Below are positions 53,780-63,256 of a stretch of DNA of 64,000 bases, in pieces. This DNA comes from an uncultured Muribaculaceae bacterium. GTDB lineage: Bacteria; Bacteroidota; Bacteroidia; Bacteroidales; Muribaculaceae. Numbering within the stretch: the first letter of the stretch is position 1; every line of letters starts with the position of its first letter. Location: positions 1-64,000 of the forward strand of contig CANRCT010000007.1 of NCBI GenBank assembly GCA_947629175.1, read 5' to 3'. Under the pieces are notes generated by a model. It saw only the letters and a list, made by a program, of their open reading frames with translations, ran no database searches and was not told the DNA's origin. Position numbers and translations under genes: made by a program.

Positions 53780-54526
53780 TCAGTTATTGCCATGTTTACG
53801 CACGTAAGCTTCGATCATCAACGAGTCGTTGTGGTTGATGTTGTCGATCTGGTAGCGCGAAATCTGGTTGATCTGCATTTCGTCGAGCGCGCTGATCAGG
53901 CTCTCCCACGAAGCCTCGGGTGTGGCCTTGATCACTACTACCGGGCGGGTTAGAGTGGAGTCGTTGCGGATCTCCTTGGCCTTTGCCTGATAGATGGAGT
54001 CGTTCTTATCCTTGTTGGGCGAGAACTCCTTGTTGCGCCATTTCACCTTGAGGTCGTCGATTTTGGCGAGTACCTGCTTGTTGCGGTCGTGGAGAATCTT
54101 GCGTATGCCTCTCTGGGTGGAGCCTTCGTTGCCGAGGAACACTTCTCTTTCGAGGTTGGAGTCCTCAAGCACGCCGTCGTTGTTGTCGTCGACGAGCATG
54201 GGCTGTCCGGTGAAGTAATACACAATGTTCTTGGAGCGTCCGTCATCGTCTTTCTTGATGTCGCCGTTTTCCTTGCGGTCAGTCGAGACGATGAGGGTTA
54301 TAGCCTCTGATTCTTTAGCTTTGTTCATCTGCTCCTGCTCTACCTTCTCGTTGGTCGGGAGGGTGATCTGGAGGGTCTGCGACTTGATCATCGTGGTGCA
54401 GAGCATGAAGAACGTAATCAGAAGCATGTTCATGTCGACCATCGGGGTGAAGTCGACGTGGATCTGCATCTTCTTCTGGGCGCCTTTTTTCTTTTTGCCC
54501 TTGTCTGATTGTTCGATCTGTGCCAT
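53780..54526 (-). CDS. exbD: ExbD-family biopolymer transport protein (second copy)
   Basis: A 248-residue protein with a basic cytosolic start, one helix containing Asp31 (FTPMVDMNMLLITFFML), the proton-path Asp of ExbD, and a periplasmic domain of ~200 residues, longer than E. coli ExbD (141 residues). Six bp after the other exbD. Confidence 0.9.
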   Translation of the reverse strand: MAQIEQSDKGKKKKGAQKKMQIHVDFTPMVDMNMLLITFFMLCTTMIKSQTLQITLPTNEKVEQEQMNKAKESEAITLIVSTDRKENGDIKKDDDGRSKNIVYYFTGQPMLVDDNNDGVLEDSNLEREVFLGNEGSTQRGIRKILHDRNKQVLAKIDDLKVKWRNKEFSPNKDKNDSIYQAKAKEIRNDSTLTRPVVVIKATPEASWESLISALDEMQINQISRYQIDNINHNDSLMIEAYVRKHGNN

Positions 54527-54532
54527 AATGAA

Positions 54533-55252
54533 TTAGTCTTGCTCAGTTTTTAACGCAGTCATCAAGCTGAAGCGGTTCATTTTCAGAGTCTGGAGGTTGT
54601 CGAGCACGTGGTGAACGGTCGAGTAGGGCGTGGTCTGGTCGGCTTTGACGGCAATGCCTTCGCCTTTTTTCATGGCGCTCTGCAGATTGTCGTTGCCTGA
54701 CGAATAGATGGCACGCATCCAGATCTGGAACTCGTTGGGCTTGGTAAGGTCCTTGTTGTCATCGATGGGTATGCCCACGTCGGCGCGGCTCATATCGGAG
54801 ATGACTTTGTCTTGGTCGGTCTGTGACATTCTCAGGAACGTCGGCAGGGCCTGGAACGGTACTCCAAACATGTTGATTTTGGAGAATGCGTTGGCGTCCG
54901 CCTCGGTCAGTTCCACTTTCTTGTTGGGATGGAGCTTGTTGTACTCGCTGACAGCTTTTGTCAGGATCTCCTTGCGGATGGGCTCCGAACCCCATTCGCC
55001 GTCGGCCACGTTGGGGTCGGCCTCACCGGCGATTGAGATGAACACTTTGCCTTCGGGTGAGATGAGCACCTGCGCCAGGTTGGCGGTGGGCACCTTCATC
55101 TCAGATACCGACGACGGCGTGATTACCGTGACGGGCTCTTTCTGAAGGAAAGTAGAGGTCAACATGAAGAAAGTAAGCAAAAGAACAGTCACGTCACTCA
55201 TCGCCGTCATGTCGATGAGGGTACTCTTTCTTTTAATTTTTACTTTTCCCAT
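54533..55252 (-). CDS. exbD: ExbD-family biopolymer transport protein (first copy)
   Basis: A 239-residue ExbD-like protein. LIDMTAMSDVTVLLLTFFML holds the proton-path Asp20 in its single helix. The periplasmic part is extended. It and the next ExbD differ clearly in sequence, so the two may form a mixed complex. 46 bp after exbB. Confidence 0.9.
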   Translation of the reverse strand: MGKVKIKRKSTLIDMTAMSDVTVLLLTFFMLTSTFLQKEPVTVITPSSVSEMKVPTANLAQVLISPEGKVFISIAGEADPNVADGEWGSEPIRKEILTKAVSEYNKLHPNKKVELTEADANAFSKINMFGVPFQALPTFLRMSQTDQDKVISDMSRADVGIPIDDNKDLTKPNEFQIWMRAIYSSGNDNLQSAMKKGEGIAVKADQTTPYSTVHHVLDNLQTLKMNRFSLMTALKTEQD

Positions 55253-55298
55253 ATTACGATTTTAAGGTATAGTAGTTGGATTAAAATGTAACAGGGGA

Positions 55299-56129
55299 TC
55301 AGTGAGTGGCTGCAAATGTCTGCACGATAGAGAAACCGATCTCGTCGATAGCGTAGGTCAGGTTGTCGATCTTGTTGGTGTAGAAGTTGTAGGAGATAAC
55401 GGCGAATGCACCGGTTGCGATACCGAATGCGGTGTTGATAAGAGCCTCCGAGATACCGGTCGAGAGTTCGGTCGAGTCAGGAGCGCCCGACTGTGCGAGG
55501 GCCTGGAACGACTTGATCATACCGATCACAGTACCGAGCAGTCCGACAAGTGTGCCGAGAGTGGTCATTGTGGCCACGATGGGGAGGTTCTGCTGAAGAG
55601 CCGGCATTTCGAGAGCGGTGGCCTCTTCTACTTCCTTCTGGAGAGTGGCGATCTTCTGCTCTTTGGAGAGGACGGTGTTCTTGTCCATTTCCTCATAGCG
55701 AACGAGAGCGGCCGAAACGACAGCGGCTACCGAACCCTTCTGCTTCGAGCAGAGAGCCTGTGCGCCGGCGATGTCGTTCTTGGCGAGGCAAGCCTTCACG
55801 CCAGCGACAAACTTGGTGATGTTGCCTTTGCCTTTGGCGCTCGAAAGGGCGATCCAGCGCTCTACGGAGAGGACGATAACGGTGAGGAAGAGTGTCTGAA
55901 GCACCGGCACGATCACGCCGCCCATGTAGATGGTGCCCCAGATGTCGTGGGGGTGACCGTCTTCAAAGTGCGATTCGTGGCCGAACCAGAAGATGAAGAG
56001 ACACACTGCAACGATGAAGCAGGCGATGATCACCAAGAACGCATTCTTGATACCACCAACTTTGCTACCTTCTTTTTTTGCCTGAGGCTTTGCGGCCGTT
56101 GCAGGCTGGATGGGCTTTTGAGCTTCCAT
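55299..56129 (-). CDS. exbB: ExbB/TolQ/MotA-family proton channel subunit
   Basis: A 276-residue membrane protein with three main helices: ~28-48 (NAFLVIIACFIVAVCLFIFW), ~75-97 (MGGVIVPVLQTLFLTVIVL) and the conserved pair near the C-terminus (LPIVATMTTLGTLVGLLGTV, ALINTAFGIATGAFAVISYN). It works with ExbD and TonB to use the proton gradient. First gene of the operon; its promoter lies ~190 bp upstream. Confidence 0.94.
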   Translation of the reverse strand: MEAQKPIQPATAAKPQAKKEGSKVGGIKNAFLVIIACFIVAVCLFIFWFGHESHFEDGHPHDIWGTIYMGGVIVPVLQTLFLTVIVLSVERWIALSSAKGKGNITKFVAGVKACLAKNDIAGAQALCSKQKGSVAAVVSAALVRYEEMDKNTVLSKEQKIATLQKEVEEATALEMPALQQNLPIVATMTTLGTLVGLLGTVIGMIKSFQALAQSGAPDSTELSTGISEALINTAFGIATGAFAVISYNFYTNKIDNLTYAIDEIGFSIVQTFAATH

Positions 56130-56319
56130 AATTGATAATTACTAATTTGATTTTGTTAAGGTTATAGATTGTTTTGAAGTGTCGTTGTGACGGTTGGCTT
56201 CTTGTGCTCTATCCTTGGGGATTGGGAGGCATTGCCCTCTGGCCTGTCTGCTGCACCGTTTCCCGTGGTAATAGATTGGTAAGATGCCGATGGCGTTGCG
56301 CTCGGGCGTTACGCTTTTG

Positions 56320-56351
56320 CAAAAGTATTATTAGTTTTTCATTCACGCAAA
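56320..56351 (-). promoter_or_regulatory. Promoter of exbB operon
   Basis: Minus strand: TTTG (-33) at 56348-56351, TACTTTTG (-7) at 56320-56327, spacer 20 bp. It predicts a ~185-nt leader. The 374-bp gap 56130-56503 holds this and the nqrA promoter, with no gene. Confidence 0.65.
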
Positions 56352-56454
56352 AAAAAAATGATTTATTTTCGATTTCGGCGTGAGGTCAGTTGTAAAATGA
56401 ATGAAATAAAGATACTTTTGGCAATAATTCATTAATGTTTCAAAAAATTTTAGG

Positions 56455-56462
56455 TAACTTTG
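56455..56462 (+). promoter_or_regulatory. -7 element TAACTTTG of the nqr operon
   Basis: TAACTTTG fits TAnnTTTG, 41 bp before nqrA. A second match, TACTTTTG at 56413-56420, is an alternative. Neither has a clear -33 TTTG. Confidence 0.5.
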
Positions 56463-56503
56463 CGGCAAAACCAAATGCTCCGCACGGGAGATAATGTGAA
56501 ACA

Positions 56504-57841
56504 ATGATAAACACAGTGAAACTCAAACGAGGCCTTGACCTGAGGATGGAAGGCGCTGTGGAGGCCGGCGCGCCGGTACAGGCGGTCAGCCCGGACACAG
56601 TGGCTGTATGCCCCGACGATTTCCATGGCTTTCTTCCCAAACTTCAGGTGAAAGAGGACGACGCAGTGGCGCAGGGACAGCCTCTGATGCACGACAAAAA
56701 CTGCCCGGACATAAAGCTCTGTTCGCCGGTAGCGGGGACTGTGGCCGCCGTGGTGCGCGGGGAGCGCCGCAAGATACTGCGTGTGGTGGTGAAAGCAGCC
56801 GCTGCCGCCGCTCCAGAGCCTATAGTCCGCCCCGACACGCCCGAAAGGATACGTCAGGCGATGCAGCTCACGGGATTATGGGCGGAGATGCGCCAGCGTC
56901 CGTATGACATCGTGCCGGATCCGGGAAAAACACCGCGCGACATCTTTGTCACGGCATTCGATTCGGCTCCGCTCGCCCTTCCCATGGAAAACCATCCGGC
57001 AGTCAGCCAGAAGCGTCTTGATGCAGCAGTCGAGGCGATGGCCCGGCTTACTTCAGGACATATATACATATGTACCCGGCCCGGGTTTCCCCTCAAGGTG
57101 ACCTCGCCGGCACTGCATTATGTGATCGAAGGCCCTCATCCCTCCGGAAACGCCGGCATACAGGCCGCCAATATAGCTCCGGTCAACAAGGGTGAGACCA
57201 TATGGACTCTCTCGATCGTCACTCTGTGCCGTCTGGGACAGCTCATGACCGAGGGGGTGCGCGGCTTCGAGACGCTCGTGGGCCTCTGCGGATCGGAAGT
57301 GAAGCAGCCCCACGCGATCACGACTGTCGACGGCGCCGACATAGCGCAGCTTATCGACGGACAGATCAAGGATGACGGACGCCATCACCGCATCATATCG
57401 GGCAACGTGCTGACGGGAGTGAAAGTCGATGCCGACGGATATCTCCGCTTCCCCTACAGGCAGCTCACCGTCATCCCTGAAGGCGACGATGTCGACGAAT
57501 TCATGGGCTGGGCCTCGCTGAGCCCTTCGAAAATGAGTGTCAGCCGCTCCTTCCCGTTCAGCGGTCTGAAGAAACGTTTCAGCCCCGACGCCCGCCTGCT
57601 CGGCGGCCACCGGGCCATGATAATGTCGGAGACTGCTGACAAGGTCATGCCGATGGATATCCTTCCTGAATATCTGCTCAAGGCCATTATCTCGAAGGAT
57701 ATAGACCGCATGGAGGCTCTCGGCATCTATGAGGTGGCGCCGGAGGATTTCGCTCTGGCCGAATATGTCGATCCGTCGAAGACAGAGACTCAGAAGATAG
57801 TGCGCGAGGGTCTCGATTATCTCAGAAAAGAAATTGAATAA
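56504..57841 (+). CDS. nqrA: Na+-translocating NADH:quinone reductase subunit A
   Basis: A 445-residue soluble subunit of the Na+-NQR complex, facing the cytosol. TVKLKRGLDLRMEGAVEAGA at the start and CSPVAGTVAAVVRGERRKIL match the NqrA barrel-sandwich part. Full length. First of six genes in the usual order A-F. Confidence 0.96.
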   Translation: MINTVKLKRGLDLRMEGAVEAGAPVQAVSPDTVAVCPDDFHGFLPKLQVKEDDAVAQGQPLMHDKNCPDIKLCSPVAGTVAAVVRGERRKILRVVVKAAAAAAPEPIVRPDTPERIRQAMQLTGLWAEMRQRPYDIVPDPGKTPRDIFVTAFDSAPLALPMENHPAVSQKRLDAAVEAMARLTSGHIYICTRPGFPLKVTSPALHYVIEGPHPSGNAGIQAANIAPVNKGETIWTLSIVTLCRLGQLMTEGVRGFETLVGLCGSEVKQPHAITTVDGADIAQLIDGQIKDDGRHHRIISGNVLTGVKVDADGYLRFPYRQLTVIPEGDDVDEFMGWASLSPSKMSVSRSFPFSGLKKRFSPDARLLGGHRAMIMSETADKVMPMDILPEYLLKAIISKDIDRMEALGIYEVAPEDFALAEYVDPSKTETQKIVREGLDYLRKEIE

Positions 57842-57849
57842 GAGGCATT

Positions 57850-59061
57850 ATGTCACTGATTAAAAAATATCTCGACCGCGCCCGGCCGCATTTCCAGCCC
57901 GGAGGACGGTTTCAGGCGCTGCAAAGCGTGTTTGACGGTGTGGAGACATTCCTCTACACGCCCCGCGACACTTCGCGCAGCGGAGTGCATGTCCACGACG
58001 CTCTCGACTCCAAGAGAGTGATGATAATCGTTGTGATGGCTCTGTTGCCCTGTCTGCTCTTCGGCATGTACAACTGCGGCTACCAGAACTATCTCGGCTC
58101 GGGACACGCCGAATTCCCGTTCTGGGAGCTTATGGCCTACGGCTTCCTGGCCATACTGCCGAAGATAGTGGTCACCTATGTGGTGGGTCTGGGCATAGAG
58201 TTCGTCGTGGCGCAGTGGCGCCATGAGGAGATCCAGGAGGGTTTCCTCGTCACGGGCATACTCATCCCGCTGATCTGCCCAATAGAGACGCCGCTGTGGA
58301 TGATGGCAGTGGCGACCGCCTTCTCCGTGATATTCGTCAAGGAGGTGTTCGGCGGCACGGGCTACAATATATTCAACGTGGCCCTCGTCACCCGTGCATT
58401 CCTCTTCTTCTCCTATCCGGCCAGCATGAGCGGCGACCGGGCGTTCATCTCCTCGCAGCCGATCTGCGGCCTCGGAGGCACGGTCAACTTCGCCGACGGC
58501 ATTTCCGGCGCCACTCCTCTCGGTCAGGTAGCCACCCATGCCGGAGGCCCGCTGGAGATACACAATATCGTGGGCGATCCGGTCAGCAACTGGGATGCGT
58601 TCCTCGGGCTGATCCCCGGATCGTTCGGCGAGACGTCGACTCTCTGCATATTCATCGGAGCGGCGCTGCTGCTCCTCACCGGCATCGCCAGCTGGAAAGT
58701 GATGCTGAGCGTGTTTGCCGGCGGACTGCTGATGGGACTCACTGTCCACGTGTTCCAGAATTCCGACTATCCGGCCTCGATGCTGACCCCCTGGCAGCAG
58801 ATAATCTACGGCGGTTTCGCTTTCGCGGCCGTATTCATGGCCACTGATCCGGTGACAGCCGCACGCACAGGTGTCGGCAAGTATATCTACGGTCTGCTCG
58901 TGGGTGTCATAGCCGTCATCATCCGCACCTACAACAACGGATATCCCGAGGGCGCCATGCTCGCCGTGCTGCTCATGAACGCCCTCGCTCCGCTCATCGA
59001 CTGGTGCGTGGTACAGGCCAATATCAACCGTCGTCTCAACCGTGTAAAAGCCAAGTCATGA
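57850..59061 (+). CDS. nqrB: Na+-NQR subunit B
   Basis: A 403-residue membrane subunit with about ten helices. DGISGATPLGQVATH carries Thr222, the residue that binds FMN covalently, matching Thr236 of Vibrio cholerae. It also holds riboflavin and part of the Na+ path. Starts 8 bp after nqrA; its stop overlaps nqrC. Confidence 0.97.
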   Translation: MSLIKKYLDRARPHFQPGGRFQALQSVFDGVETFLYTPRDTSRSGVHVHDALDSKRVMIIVVMALLPCLLFGMYNCGYQNYLGSGHAEFPFWELMAYGFLAILPKIVVTYVVGLGIEFVVAQWRHEEIQEGFLVTGILIPLICPIETPLWMMAVATAFSVIFVKEVFGGTGYNIFNVALVTRAFLFFSYPASMSGDRAFISSQPICGLGGTVNFADGISGATPLGQVATHAGGPLEIHNIVGDPVSNWDAFLGLIPGSFGETSTLCIFIGAALLLLTGIASWKVMLSVFAGGLLMGLTVHVFQNSDYPASMLTPWQQIIYGGFAFAAVFMATDPVTAARTGVGKYIYGLLVGVIAVIIRTYNNGYPEGAMLAVLLMNALAPLIDWCVVQANINRRLNRVKAKS

Positions 59062-59774
59062 CCATCAATAAGCAAAGCAATCTGTATACGATAATTTATA
59101 TCGCTGTACTCGCCGTAGTGGTGGGAGCGGCTCTCGCCACGACAGCTCTGTCGCTCCACGACCGCCAGCAGCAGAACGCCGACCGCGACAAAATGCGTCA
59201 GATTCTCGCGGCGGCCCGTATAACTACCGTCTCCGACAGCATTATCGCCACGTATGACCGCGACATAGTGGAAACCTACATAGTCGATGCCGAAGGGAAC
59301 CGCGTTGAGGGCGATGCGTTTGCTGTCGATGTCGACGCGCAGACCAAGCTTCCGGCCCTACGCCGACAGCTTCCGGTGTTCGTCTGCCGGGCGTCGGACG
59401 GAGAGCTGAAATACATTCTGCCGGTATATGGCTCCGGACTGTGGGGGCCGATATGGGGATACGTGGCATTCGATGCCGACGGCTCCACTATCTACGGCGC
59501 CTACTTCGCCCACAAAGGTGAGACTCCCGGACTCGGAGCCGAGATCGAGAAGCCCGCGTTCAGCAACGAGTTCATAGGCAAGACGGTGTTCAAACAGGGC
59601 GTCTTCATGCCTGTCGCTGTAGTGAAGGCGGGGCAGAAGCCTTCGGGCGATGAAGATTACGTCGACGGCATTTCCGGTGGCACCATCACTTCAAAAGGAG
59701 TGAGCGCGATGCTCTCCGACTGCCTGACACCTTATGCAGCATTTTTGAAGAACCTCAGTCAGAAATCCAATTAA
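59058..59774 (+). CDS. nqrC: Na+-NQR subunit C
   Basis: A 238-residue subunit with one N-terminal helix and a periplasmic FMN domain. The start at 59058 overlaps the nqrB stop (ATGA); the track start is inside nqrB. The FMN motif is DGISGGTITSKG with Thr209; the usual SGAT is here SGGT. A flavin transferase (ApbE) needed for the attachment is not in the window. Confidence 0.95.
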   Translation: MTINKQSNLYTIIYIAVLAVVVGAALATTALSLHDRQQQNADRDKMRQILAAARITTVSDSIIATYDRDIVETYIVDAEGNRVEGDAFAVDVDAQTKLPALRRQLPVFVCRASDGELKYILPVYGSGLWGPIWGYVAFDADGSTIYGAYFAHKGETPGLGAEIEKPAFSNEFIGKTVFKQGVFMPVAVVKAGQKPSGDEDYVDGISGGTITSKGVSAMLSDCLTPYAAFLKNLSQKSN

Positions 59775-59778
59775 AGCC

Positions 59779-60405
59779 ATGGCAGAGAAAATCGACAACA
59801 GGAGCGTCTTTTTCAACCCCTTCTCTAAAAACAACCCGGTGGTGGTGCAGGTGCTCGGCATCTGCTCCGTGCTTGCCGTCACCGTCAAGCTTGAGCCGGC
59901 TCTCGTGATGGGCATGTCGGTAATAGCGGTGCTGGCGTTTTCAAATGTCATCATATCGCTGATCCGCAATACTATTCCCACCAATATCCGTATCATCGTG
60001 CAGCTTGTGGTAGTGGCCGGCCTCGTAGTGATCGTCGACCAGCTCCTTCAGGCATATGCCTACGATGTCAGCAAGCAGCTGTCGGTGTTTATCGGACTTA
60101 TCATCACGAACTGCATTCTGATGGGGCGCCTTGAGGCGTTCGCCATGGCCAACCGTCCGTGGCCATCGCTGCTCGACGGCATAGGCAACGGCATAGGCTA
60201 CGCTCTGGTACTTGTCATAGTGGGATTCTTCCGCGAGCTGCTCGGAAGCGGTACGCTGCTCGGACTTACTGTCGTGCCGCAGAGTTTCTACGACGCGGGG
60301 TATGTCAACAACGGTCTGATGATCCTCCCTCCGATGGCCCTCATCGTGGTAGCGTGCATCATCTGGGTGCAGCGTTCGCGCAATAAAGACCTGCAGGAAC
60401 ACTGA
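59779..60405 (+). CDS. nqrD: Na+-NQR subunit D
   Basis: A 208-residue membrane subunit with six helices, homologous to NqrE and RnfA/E. NPFSKNNPVVVQVLGICSVL and ITNCILMGRLEAFAM carry the conserved Cys thought to share an Fe-S centre with NqrE. Confidence 0.95.
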   Translation: MAEKIDNRSVFFNPFSKNNPVVVQVLGICSVLAVTVKLEPALVMGMSVIAVLAFSNVIISLIRNTIPTNIRIIVQLVVVAGLVVIVDQLLQAYAYDVSKQLSVFIGLIITNCILMGRLEAFAMANRPWPSLLDGIGNGIGYALVLVIVGFFRELLGSGTLLGLTVVPQSFYDAGYVNNGLMILPPMALIVVACIIWVQRSRNKDLQEH

Positions 60406-60441
60406 ACGCCAACACCATCGAAACACTACAATCACTAAGGT

Positions 60442-61059
60442 ATGGAAAATCTGAATCTGTTCATACGCTCGATTTTCGTCGACAACATGATATTCGCCTA
60501 CTTCCTGGGCATGTGCTCGTTTCTGGCGGTGTCGAAAAATGTCAAGACGGCATTCGGTCTCGGTGTGGCCGTAACGTTCATGCTCGTCATCACTCTTCCG
60601 GTCAACTGGCTGCTTCAGACTTACGTGCTGAGTCCCGGCGCCCTGTCGTGGCTCGGCGAGGAGTATGCTTCGGTCGACCTCTCGTTTCTCTCGCTGATAA
60701 TGTTTATCGCCGTCATCGCCTCCATGACGCAGCTCGTGGAGATGGCGGTGGAAAAATACAGCCCGTCGCTCTATGCCTCTCTGGGAATATTCCTGCCGCT
60801 GATCGCCGTAAACTGTGCGATACTCGGCGGCTCGCTCTTCATGCAGCAGCGGGGCTTCGGCTCATTCTGGACAGCCACATGCGCCGGAGCCGGATGGGGA
60901 CTCGGATGGCTGCTCGCCATCACGGCCGTGGCGGCCATACGCGAGCGTATAGCCAGCTACTCCAATGTGCCCGCTCCGCTCCGCGGCATAGGCATCACTT
61001 TCATAGTCACCGCCCTGATGGGTATAGCCTTCATGTCGTTCCTCGGCATTAAAATCTGA
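60442..61059 (+). CDS. nqrE: Na+-NQR subunit E
   Basis: A 205-residue membrane subunit with six helices. NMIFAYFLGMCSFLAVSKNV and LIAVNCAILGGSLFMQQRGF hold the conserved Cys that pair with those in NqrD. Start 36 bp after nqrD. Confidence 0.95.
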   Translation: MENLNLFIRSIFVDNMIFAYFLGMCSFLAVSKNVKTAFGLGVAVTFMLVITLPVNWLLQTYVLSPGALSWLGEEYASVDLSFLSLIMFIAVIASMTQLVEMAVEKYSPSLYASLGIFLPLIAVNCAILGGSLFMQQRGFGSFWTATCAGAGWGLGWLLAITAVAAIRERIASYSNVPAPLRGIGITFIVTALMGIAFMSFLGIKI

Positions 61060-61065
61060 AGTGTC

Positions 61066-62358
61066 ATGAATGTAAGTATTATAACCGCTCTTCAGCCGAC
61101 TGTGGTGGCCGGCACACTCCTTTTCCTTCTGGTAACGCTGCTGCTTGTAGTGATACTGCTTGTGGCCAAGCGGTATCTGGTGCATACCGGCAAGGTCAGC
61201 ATCGAGATCAACGGCGAGCGCCGTCTTGAGGCCGATTCGGGCAAATCGCTGCTGTCCACTATGGCCGACAACAATGTGTTTCTGCCGAGCGCCTGCGGCG
61301 GCAAAGGCAGCTGCGGACAATGCAAGGTGCAGGTGTTCGAGGGTGGCGGCGACGTGCTTCCCACCGAGGCCGTGCATTTCACCCGCAAGGAGATGAAGGA
61401 TTCCTGGCGTCTGGGATGCCAGGTGAAGGTGAAGCAGGATATGAAGATCGGCGTACCCGCTTCGGTGCTCGACATCAAGGAGTGGGAGTGCGAGGTGATA
61501 TCCAACCGCAATGTGGCCACATTCATCAAGGAGTTTATCGTGGCTCTGCCGCCGGGAGAGCATATGGATTTCCTTCCCGGATCATACGCCCAGATCAAGA
61601 TCCCGCCCTATGAGATGGACTATGACCGCGACATCGACAAGAGCCTTATCGGCGACGAATATCTGCCGGCGTGGGAGAAGTTCGGACTGTTCACGCTCAA
61701 ATGCCGCAACACCGAGACTACCGTACGCGCCTACTCCATGGCCAACTATCCGGCCGAGGGCGACCGCATAATGCTCACCGTGCGCATAGCCACGCCTCCG
61801 TTCAAGCCGAAGCCTCAGGTAGGCTTCCAGGACGTGATGCCGGGCATAGCGTCGAGCTATATCTTTACGCTCAAGCCGGGCGACAAGGTGCGCATGAGCG
61901 GCCCTTACGGCGACTTCCATCCGATTTTCGACTCGAAAAAGGAGATGATGTGGATAGGCGGAGGCGCGGGTATGGCCCCGCTGCGGGCGCAGATCATGCA
62001 CATGACGCGCACGCTGCATACCACCGACCGTGTGATGAATTACTTCTATGGAGCACGTGCGCTCAACGAGGTGTTCTATCTCCAGGACTTCCTGCAGCTT
62101 GAGAAGGATTTCCCCAACTTCCACTTCCATCTGGCTCTCGACCGGCCCGATCCGGCAGCCGATGCGGCGGGAGTGAAGTATACTCCGGGATTTGTCCATC
62201 AGGTGATCTACGATACCTATCTGAAGAATCACGAGGATCCCGAGGATATCGAATATTACATGTGCGGCCCGGGCCCGATGAGCGCGGCTGTCAACAAGAT
62301 GCTCGACTCGCTCGGAGTAGAACCCGAAAATATTCATTATGATAATTTCGGGGGATAA
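61066..62358 (+). CDS. nqrF: Na+-NQR subunit F, NADH-oxidising
   Basis: A 430-residue subunit: one N-terminal helix (~10-34), a 2Fe-2S domain with Cys77, Cys83, Cys86 and Cys118 (SACGGKGSCGQCKV, RLGCQV), an FAD domain (TVRAYSMANYP) and an NADH domain (IGGGAGMAPLRAQI, EYYMCGPGPM). It takes electrons from NADH. All cofactor motifs are intact. Followed by a terminator. Confidence 0.97.
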   Translation: MNVSIITALQPTVVAGTLLFLLVTLLLVVILLVAKRYLVHTGKVSIEINGERRLEADSGKSLLSTMADNNVFLPSACGGKGSCGQCKVQVFEGGGDVLPTEAVHFTRKEMKDSWRLGCQVKVKQDMKIGVPASVLDIKEWECEVISNRNVATFIKEFIVALPPGEHMDFLPGSYAQIKIPPYEMDYDRDIDKSLIGDEYLPAWEKFGLFTLKCRNTETTVRAYSMANYPAEGDRIMLTVRIATPPFKPKPQVGFQDVMPGIASSYIFTLKPGDKVRMSGPYGDFHPIFDSKKEMMWIGGGAGMAPLRAQIMHMTRTLHTTDRVMNYFYGARALNEVFYLQDFLQLEKDFPNFHFHLALDRPDPAADAAGVKYTPGFVHQVIYDTYLKNHEDPEDIEYYMCGPGPMSAAVNKMLDSLGVEPENIHYDNFGG

Positions 62359-62401
62359 AATCTGACAGATCAAAAGTTACATAATTCATGGTAATCAGGG
62401 G

Positions 62402-62437
62402 TGCGCGATGATGTGAATCATTGCGCATCATTTTTTT
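62402..62437 (+). terminator. Terminator of the nqr operon
   Basis: Hairpin TGCGCGATGAT / ATCATTGCGCA (one G-U pair, 4-nt loop) followed by TCATTTTTTT. Confidence 0.9.
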
Positions 62438-62470
62438 GATGGTATGGAGAGGCCGGTGCCTTAGTGGCGT

Positions 62471-63256
62471 TCAGGCAATTCTGAACAGCCGCTCGGCGTT
62501 GGCCGAGGTGGTATCCGCTATTTCTTCGGGTGACTTTCCGAGTATTTCGGCCATGCGGGCGGCTGTATGCACAAGATATGCGCTCTCGTTGCGCCTCCCG
62601 CGCATAGGCACCGGGGCGAGATATGGCGCGTCGGTCTCGAGCAGCAGGCGGTCGGCCGGTATCTCTTTTATCGCTTCGGGCAGGGTGGAGCGTTTGAATG
62701 TAAGTATGCCGTTGATGCCGAAATAATACTTACCGGCCCTCAGTATGCGCCGTGCATCCTCCGGATCGCCTCCGAAGCTGTGCATCACGGCCTGTACGGC
62801 AGGGTGTCCCTGCATCACTTCCAGTGTCTCGTCGAGCGCGTTGCGGCAGTGGATTATTACCGGCAGACAGAGTTCTTCAGCCATTGCGAGCTGAGCGTCG
62901 AATGCTTCCATCTGCTGGTCGCGCCGCGAGGAGTCCCAGTAGAGGTCGATGCCTACTTCGCCAACAGCCACATAGGCGCCCGCACGGATTTCCGACTCCA
63001 CTATTGAGAGCGCTTCGCGCCAGTCGTCGGCCACTTCGGTGGGGTGCAGACCCATCGCCATGGAGACACGCCCCGGATGGGCTGCAGCAAGCCGTTTCAT
63101 CGGCTCTATGGTGGTCAGATCCACATTCGGGAAAATCATGTGGCCAACTCCGGCGCTTACGGCCCGGTCGACGGCATCGGGACTTTCAAAGGCGCCCTCC
63201 TCCGCCAGAAATTCAGGGAGGTAGAGGTGAGTGTGGGTGTCGATCAGTCCGATCAT
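62471..63256 (-). CDS. tatD: TatD-family metal-dependent hydrolase/DNase
   Basis: A 261-residue TIM-barrel enzyme, cytosolic. MIGLIDTHTHLYLPEF gives the HxH metal motif, followed by AMGLHPTEV, VAVGEVGIDLYWD (metal Glu), LPVIIHCRNALDE, MHSFGGDPEDA and LLETDAPYLAP. The start at 63256 overlaps the stop of the polyprenyl synthase by four bases; the longer track ORF is a shadow upstream of this point. Confidence 0.93.
   Translation of the reverse strand: MIGLIDTHTHLYLPEFLAEEGAFESPDAVDRAVSAGVGHMIFPNVDLTTIEPMKRLAAAHPGRVSMAMGLHPTEVADDWREALSIVESEIRAGAYVAVGEVGIDLYWDSSRRDQQMEAFDAQLAMAEELCLPVIIHCRNALDETLEVMQGHPAVQAVMHSFGGDPEDARRILRAGKYYFGINGILTFKRSTLPEAIKEIPADRLLLETDAPYLAPVPMRGRRNESAYLVHTAARMAEILGKSPEEIADTTSANAERLFRIA

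Noticed and set aside
56130-56503. Riboswitch or small gene between exbB and nqrA
   Set aside because: Only promoter elements and AT-rich sequence are visible; no conserved RNA structure or coding pattern recognised.
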